DNA of 64,000 bases, taken from the NCBI GenBank assembly GCA_905160935.1, contig CAJHZI010000564.1, positions 678,501-742,500 on the forward strand, in the 5' to 3' direction. The stretch is from Enchytraeus crypticus. Lineage: Eukaryota > Annelida > Clitellata > Enchytraeida > Enchytraeidae. Of this stretch, positions 59,301-64,000 are shown one piece after another; positions within the stretch are counted from its first letter, which is position 1, and each line of letters opens with the position of its first letter. A program made the translations under genes and the position numbers. Below the pieces are notes generated by a model. The model had not been told where the DNA came from. It saw only the letters and a list, made by a program, of their open reading frames with translations, and ran no database searches.

Positions 59301-60784
59301 TGATATATTCATTATTTCACATCCATATAGATATAACTCACTGATGTATTCATAAAAGTTAAGCAGTTTCGAGAACATGAGTTAGTACCTTCTGTAGCAA
59401 AGCATTACAGATGAGTTGTAACTTGTCAACGGTTATGCTTAATGGTAAATTGAAGGCAGACCCCAAAAGATCTCCATTCTCATTCTTCAACTGAGCTAGA
59501 ATCATCCTTGCTCCGTCACCAACATTATCTGCCTCTACTCCATAAAGGGTCTCGTTATCTGACATTCTAACAAACATCACACAGATAACAATATAAGGAT
59601 AATAAAAATTTAGTTATGGCACTCTTGTTGTCATAGATACTAAACCGATAATTAGAGTTTAAACCTCAACAACTTCAACCGTGGTAAAAGCTATGGAGTA
59701 AGTCTGAAAAATGGAATAATTGCTTTCACTACGATAAATTAGAGGTAAGCGAGTTACCCGGTCGCTCTTAAGAGGCTTGCTTCCGGAAGTTAATCACTTG
59801 CTTACGAATTAAAATGCTAGTTTTGTTTGAAAAGTAAGAAGATTGGTCAATCAGCCTGAAGGACAGAGCAATTTTTTCCTGGAGGCCTTGAAGTTAACAC
59901 AACATATTTTTTACTAAATATCTTCTTGAAATAAAGGCACATATATGTGTAATTGTCTGCGTGCCTGCATGGGGGAGGGTGTCTATAATATGTGCAAGTT
60001 TGTTTCGTGCAAGCAATGCAAGTGCATCAATTATAATACCAAAGAATGCATATAAGAGTTCTGTCAAAACTTTTATGATCAAGTTCTGACAGATATTTAC
60101 TTATTCTTTTCAAGGTTCACCTTGCAGAAACAGTAGCCAATCCATATTATTTAATAATAAAATTAGAAAACAATAAAGCAAAATTAAAGAGGACAATTGA
60201 TGAGCCTAGTTATGCTACAAAAAGTATCTTATAAAATTTAGAAAAGGCCACATGGGAGTATATTTATTCATACCACCTTTTTAGAACCTGTGATAGACAA
60301 ATCGATGGAAAGGGAATAAAGAAATTCACATAAATGGCAAGAGGAATAAAATAATTGGCACAAATGAGAGAATGAATTGGCAGAAATGGGCGAAACACTC
60401 AATCAATTGCTGAGCGCTACTGCCATTCATTAAAGTACAGCATTGCGGAAAAAAACTGAATCTAATAGAGTTTTTAATTTCATCTATGTAAAATTATTTT
60501 AGGTTTTGAAATGGCACACGGGTAATAAATGTAAGTAGTTTAGCTCGACAATCGCCAAGCATTTTCATACAGCATAATAATGTTCTAAGATATAATGGAT
60601 GGCAATATTATTTTAAAGAATTTTTTAATTTCTGCTAAATTCATATACATCAATGCTGATTTTCACATAGCTGCAGAATATTAACATATCATTGTGATTA
60701 GGAAACTTACGTTTTAGGAATTCTTTTTGCGACTGTTGCAGTATTATCCGATTCAATGATCCTATCTTCTGCCAGTCTCTTCAT
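47320..60784 (-). CDS. NLE1: Notchless homolog 1 (NLE1), WD40 ribosome-biogenesis factor
   Basis: Fourteen coding exons: 60,711-60,784; 59,389-59,566; 57,813-58,033; 55,431-55,510; 54,929-55,005; 53,957-54,054; 53,259-53,295; 52,566-52,721; 51,590-51,725; 50,011-50,054; 49,344-49,546; 48,615-48,774; 48,287-48,357; 47,320-47,332. They sum to 1548 nt and close in frame to 515 aa (human is about 485). Residues 40-105 form the NLE domain (GDLLGSAFNLPLSITVDKLQ), which in the family binds the MIDAS domain of Rea1/Mdn1 to release factors from pre-60S particles. About 140-515 is a WD40 propeller with clear GH...WD repeats (TVRFWD, IKIWDPKTGK, TIKVW, VKLWN, STVKVWD). The final 13-nt exon gives the conserved IWRR end; reading through its donor (AAAAT|GTATGT) gives the unrelated tail MYVNLLNI. 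The start could also be Met26 in exon 2. Housekeeping role in nucleolus and nucleus. Confidence 0.96.
47569..47675 (+). mobile_element. SINE-1 in last NLE1 intron
   Basis: A-box-like TGGCGATGTCGA and B-box GGTTCAAATCC; body cut off at ACAGACATCGCTTTC. Antisense to NLE1. Confidence 0.8.
48897..49255 (+). other. SINE-3-like head and an adjacent 84-codon open stretch in an NLE1 intron
   Basis: 48,900-48,990 resembles the SINE-3 head (GTCGTAAGAGGCGACTAAGC). The plus-strand frame 49,001-49,255 (starting MGKARPLLKEFTRSMKSSIR) has protein-like composition but no family I recognise and no splice partners. Probably part of an unidentified transposon; not called as a gene. Confidence 0.4.
49560..50010. 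other. NLE1 intron 10, nothing identified
   Basis: AT-rich, no known repeat. Confidence 0.3.
50060..51205. other. NLE1 intron 9, unremarkable part
   Basis: AT-rich, no gene or repeat family recognised before the tandem array at 51,211. Confidence 0.3.
51211..51628 (-). repeat. ~86-bp tandem array made from the end of NLE1 exon 9 and its splice donor
   Basis: Five units in coding orientation. The first contains exon 9 codons (from CCAATGCTTCAG) up to the donor TTAACAG|GTTTATTG. Each intronic unit repeats a diverged version (CAGTGCTTCGATCATTGATA, then GCTGGCAGATATTTCTTTCTGAAATTT). The fourth unit keeps an identical donor context, GCATTAACAG|GTTTTTG. Confidence 0.88.
52035..52215 (+). mobile_element. 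SINE-3, 5'-truncated
   Basis: GAAAGGGCATTCGGCTGGTG through AACTGAGATTCTAGGGAAGATGA; the GAT tail is reduced. In NLE1 intron 8. Confidence 0.72.
52230..52375 (-). mobile_element. LINE-R fragment
   Basis: Complement of the LINE-R GHILR to KKR region (CTTCTTCCTATTTCTTAATG, then CATTTATCAACTGTC). No end signature. In NLE1 intron 8. Confidence 0.65.
52963..53035 (-). repeat. SINE-3/LINE (ATC)n tail fragment
   Basis: (ATC)n followed by TTCTCTTGAATTCCAGTCTA, the start of the shared 3' end, then unrelated DNA. In NLE1 intron 7. Confidence 0.65.
53688..53805 (+). mobile_element. Diverged SINE-1
   Basis: A-box region degenerate, B-box GGGTTCAAATCC kept, tail GTCACTGACAAGCTATCGAGCAG then GACGTTAAACTGACC. 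In NLE1 intron 6; the oldest-looking SINE-1 copy here. Confidence 0.65.
55266..55431 (-). repeat. 16-bp tandem array repeating the NLE1 exon 4 splice donor
   Basis: In coding orientation exon 4 ends ACTTGTGAAG|GTAAGCC. Immediately after it come about ten units of TTTATGAAG|GTAGGCC with small changes. About six intronic units keep AAG|GTAG, a usable 5' splice site. Units also contain the TAGGCCT motif common across the window. Confidence 0.92.
55520..56980. other. NLE1 intron 3, distal part; nothing identified
   Basis: Long AT-rich intron sequence without recognised repeats. Confidence 0.3.
56989..57436. mobile_element. hAT-like MITE in NLE1 intron 3
   Basis: Inverted ends CAGGGTAACCACTCT and AGAGTGGTCGCCCT, flanked by direct repeats ATCTTTA (56,982-56,988 and 57,437-57,443). 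Sub-terminal repeats of CCCTGACTTTTCCA occur near both ends. 448 bp, non-coding. Confidence 0.82.
57616..57740 (-). mobile_element. LINE 3'-end fragment (same as 22,985 and 61,144)
   Basis: AACAACAATTAGAGTACTAC, then the shared block to CAAAATCCAAAATACC. It makes a spurious open frame on minus in NLE1 intron 3. Confidence 0.62.
58095..58320 (-). mobile_element. LINE-R 3' end in NLE1 intron 2
   Basis: TCTCTCTTTGTGGTAGTGGC AGG, then complements of the REEWRRYVP, KRK and GRGRPRLG-like blocks. Confidence 0.75.
58800..59060 (+). mobile_element. LINE-R C-terminal remnant in NLE1 intron 2
   Basis: NGCESWT, WLWRNIEKIRWTHKITNYEV and a degraded KVGLDILY block, in the order seen at 35,430. Confidence 0.7.
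59600..60700. other. NLE1 intron 1; nothing identified
   Basis: No repeat family recognised between exons 2 and 1. Confidence 0.3.
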
Positions 60785-60799
60785 AATGTTAGGTAAAAT

Positions 60800-61140
60800 T
60801 TACGTTCAACGACACCTACTAAAAGTTACAAATATAAAACTAAAATATTAATTCAGTCTCTAAAACGCTTGTTTACAAACATATAGCAACACGTGCAGAT
60901 TGCTACCAATTAATTAGCGAACATATTTTAAACCTTCACTATATTTAAATCAAAACATTCTCTGGCACTAACCGGAACCATAAGCCTAATAGAATCGCTT
61001 ATGCTTGCCTGTACTATATTCATATGTTATACCTATGTGCATTCATTTAAGTGAAAGAAAAATTGTAATATGTCGATTTAAGAGAACGTTGTTTAATGAC
61101 TATGTTATGGGGGTGAATCTAAATTAGTGTTGCCAGATTT
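60800..61140. other. Region upstream of NLE1
   Basis: Should contain the NLE1 promoter; no TATA box at a convincing distance. Confidence 0.3.
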
Positions 61141-61143
61141 CAC

Positions 61144-63650
61144 AACAACAACAGCAACAACAACAATAATACGCTTAAAGTGCTACTATTGTCCATTACA
61201 TCATTGAGCAGTGTGAGACCAAATCAAAGCCGATGAGCAGAATGAGGGATCCATAAACGGTGCGAGCCAAAATCCGGGTAGTCAGTCCAAGGAAGGGTAC
61301 TAGCGGAATGGAGGTTTACGTGTTGGCTTCCGGTAGTGGACATTAGGTAGATAGGCAAAATCGAAGAGAAAAGCTTTCAACCGCCTATGAAACTGTTCGT
61401 AAAGTAGGAAAGGCTGATTAGGAATAGAAGAGGGGGTGCGCAGAGTGGACGGAAAATAATACCAGATCCATGGGGCAGCAAGCTGGAAGGAGCGCCTATA
61501 GACAGCTTAATTGCTACGTGATGGAATGCTCGATCGGACCCTCTATAGAGTAACTTACCTAGAATACCTGGTAACCGACTGCCGGCAGTAGGGTGGCCCA
61601 CTTGTAGTAAGTGGGACATGTAACTATTGCCGGGAGTGGTGATCGATTGACTTGTATGTTAGAGAAATTTTCTTGTATAAAATAGGCTACGTTCTCTAAT
61701 TAACTTAATTTGAGCCAGTACAAGGACTTGAGGATAGGAGTAACATGAGAATATTTGGAGCTAAAAAAGACTGCACGTGCAAGGGAATTCTGGATGAACT
61801 GCAGCCTATCAATATCGATCGCAATTGGGAAGATTTAGAATTATGGAGTTGCAATAGTAGCCTACAGTTTGGATTGCACGAGAGCCGCACCAATTGCAGT
61901 GGCAGTCTCGAGGGAAAGATGTGGTCTTATTCGACGAAGATTGCGAATATGGAAGAAACATGCCTGTGATATTTTGGTGATATGTTCGTGGAATGAAAGA
62001 TGTAGCAAGGACAACACCAAGATTCTTCACAGAAGAAACTGGTGTGACTGTGACATCGGAAGAGAGAGCCAGCGACACTGCGTTCAGTTTTGAAAGTTGC
62101 TGCGGTGTTCCAAATAGCACGAAACTCAGTCTTAGATGGATTGAGTGCCAACAAATTGGCAGACTTACAGGATGAGATCAACTGAAAGGATTGCTGCAGA
62201 CAAGCCCTCGCATCAGGATAGGAGTGGGGGGTAAAGCATGTGGACAGCTGATTGTCGTCAGCGAAAAGTTGATGGTCTAATGAATGTGAAGAGATCAGGG
62301 GCGGATTCAGGAATTTTGTAAGGGGGGGCGAATTTTTTGATATAGAGTGTACACATTTTTTGCTTCACATGTCTCTTTCGGGACATGTGACGCAACCAGA
62401 CAAAATGCTGGAAGGAGGGGCTCAAAATGTGTTAACTACTGCGTTGGGATCACAGAGTGATTATCCCCGCATCTTACCCCCCCCCCCCCCCCATCCATAC
62501 CCGTACTAAAGTCAGGGGAAAACCTAAAATGCCTAAAATCCTACATTTTTGGAAATAAGCAGGTTAAATTCTTCACATTTTTCACCTCTTAAGAAAGAAC
62601 TTCAGCGGATCTGGAAGAATTGCACAAGTGACATAATTCTGGGGGGGGGGGATAAGCCCATCCCAGCATAGGTTGTTTGCATCACTGCTCCAGGACAGAG
62701 TTCAAATTTTTTACTTGCACTCCTTTTTTCTCTTTTGCAGTGGTTAAAGTGAAAATTGAGAGCTAGTGAAACAGTCAACATTTTTCGAGCCCCCTTCTAT
62801 TTTACAGGGCTCATAGTATATAAAATATGGGACCCTAGTGGGGCTCATATTTGAAACAAAGCGAGCTAGTGGAACTGAGTTCCCTCTTGTACCTCCCCCC
62901 TCCCTTAACCCCTGCCCTTACAAACATAGAGAATATTTACACATAGATATTGCCTAGCAACAATGAAAATATAGTTGTAAAATGTTTATCGGCGGGCCTA
63001 AGGAGGGGGGACCCGGGCCCCCCTGGATCCGCCACTGCCTAATACAGTGCCTAATACTGGTCGATCTTTTTTCAAATATCAAATTTGAAAAAAGATCGAC
63101 CTAATGGATGCTGAGTTCCCTCTCTTACCCCCCCCCCCCTCCCCAAACCATTGCCCTTACAAACATAGGCCTACTTAGGGCCTACGCATCGAAATTGCAA
63201 TAGAAACAATGAAAATATCGTTTTAAAAAATTTATCGGCTGACCTAAGGGGGGGGCCCTGCCCCCCTGAATCAGCCACTGGAGGAGATCAATGAGCTTAG
63301 TGCAGCTGTGTACAGGTTGAAGAGGATATGACCAAGAACAGAGCCTTGAGCACACCGTATTTCAGGATGGAAGGAGGAGAGAAATACTCTTGCACTTTGA
63401 CGCTAAGAGTACGATCAGTGAGGTATGAAGTAAACCTGGTCTGTGCATTGCCGTGGATACCAAACCAAGAGGGAAGATGTTGTAGTAGGATTGGGTGATC
63501 GATGGTGTCGAAAGCAGCAGAGAGATCGAGAGTATAAAGTCCAGTGACACGTTGAGTACACGTGGCCTTAGTAATGGTGCTACAGATAGAAAGAAGAACA
63601 ACTTCAGTAGAGCGATGATGGGTATATGATGCTGATTGGTCGTTACTATT
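61144..63650 (-). mobile_element. Decayed L2/Crack-like LINE, split by a hAT-like element
   Basis: Minus-strand order: DLSAAFDTIDHPILLQHLPS block at about 63,500-63,540, an interruption 62,296-63,280, then LFADDNQLS at about 62,255 (catalytic FADD kept), LLALNPSKTEF, SSVKNLGVVL, RLQFIQNSLARAV and the distal domain, ending in a (GTT)n tail at 61,144-61,170. Several frameshifts and stops. Same broad group as 6870-8458 but a different family (tail GTT instead of ATT). Confidence 0.82.
62296..63280. mobile_element. hAT-like non-autonomous element inserted into the LINE
   Basis: Ends CAGGGGCGGATTCAGG and CCTGAATCAGCCACTG, flanked by GAAGAGAT (62,288-62,295) and GAGGAGAT (63,281-63,288), an 8-bp duplication with one mismatch. 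Contains poly-C and poly-G runs (62,476-62,492; 62,641-62,650). An internal end-like sequence CCTGGATCCGCCACTG at about 63,022-63,037 starts a second, diverged copy of the right ~240 bp. No coding capacity seen. Confidence 0.85.
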
Positions 63651-63710
63651 TTACTTAAAGCTTGGATATAACTCTAGTTTTCGATTGAGGTTTCTAACAA
63701 ATATACTATT

Positions 63711-63714
<4 letters not shown>

Positions 63715-63751
<37 letters not shown>
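63715..63751. repeat. (CT)n microsatellite
   Basis: About 18 CT units with one interruption. DNA from here to the window end shows no recognised feature. Confidence 0.92.
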
Positions 63752-63760
<9 letters not shown>

Positions 63761-64000
63761 TTAAAGTTTTGCCAAGTTGCAGGACCATAGAGTATATTCA
63801 TTCTCCAAATCTGCTTTCATGACACGCTCGATGAAGAGCTTATCATTCATTAGATCAACAAGTTAGTATCCCTTCACAAAAGGCTAAGCCGTATTCATAC
63901 CATGCAGGGCTTATATTTGTAGCTAGAGAAAAAATAAGACTTCGAATGTAATTTCCCCTTGTCTTAGGCATGCTCAGTTTATGCTTTGTCTCCTCGTACA

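Overview
The window is nuclear DNA of an invertebrate animal, probably marine. It has spliced genes with GT-AG introns, AT-rich non-coding DNA, many decayed non-LTR retrotransposons, tRNA-derived SINEs, (TA)n and (CT)n tracts and a very frequent TAGGCCTA-type motif. I cannot place it to phylum; a lophotrochozoan or an invertebrate deuterostome would fit.

Layout. (1) 1-24,400 is a segmental tandem duplication. Each copy carries a minus-strand gene for a type II membrane protein with a BRICHOS domain. Copy 1 (906-4501) runs off the left edge; copy 2 (12,996-20,226) is complete, with six exons and 303 aa, and ends in a Cys/Tyr-rich segment reminiscent of the chondromodulin/tenomodulin tail. Homology continues upstream of both genes to about 10,200 and 24,380. 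Private insertions show what happened after the duplication. (2) 24,400-30,000 is repeat-rich and I see no host gene there. (3) 30,019-33,997 (minus) is a two-exon gene for an unrecognised, largely disordered protein of about 1118 aa. (4) 37,540-45,342 (plus) is CHMP4 (ESCRT-III Snf7), five exons and 224 aa, with a fairly intact LINE in intron 3 and a decayed member of an unnamed repeat-gene family in intron 4. (5) 47,320-60,784 (minus) is NLE1/Notchless, 14 coding exons and 515 aa, ending in a 13-nt microexon. CHMP4 and NLE1 converge tail to tail. (6) 61,100-63,650 is a decayed minus-strand LINE split by a 985-bp hAT-like element.

CHMP4 (membrane scission) and NLE1 (60S ribosome maturation) are housekeeping genes with no shared pathway, so adjacency implies no joint function. 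All three multi-exon models close in frame across every junction, which is the main support for the exon calls.

Most unusual points: tandem arrays seeded from exon edges (a 16-bp array repeating the NLE1 exon 4 splice donor, an ~86-bp array repeating the end of NLE1 exon 9 with its donor, a 27-bp array at the stop codon of BRICHOS copy 2); a hAT-like insertion with perfect target duplication whose empty site survives in the paralogue; and two SINE families that appear to borrow LINE 3' ends. Repeat families are given local names: SINE-1, SINE-2, SINE-3, and LINE-R (RTE-like, (GA)n tail).
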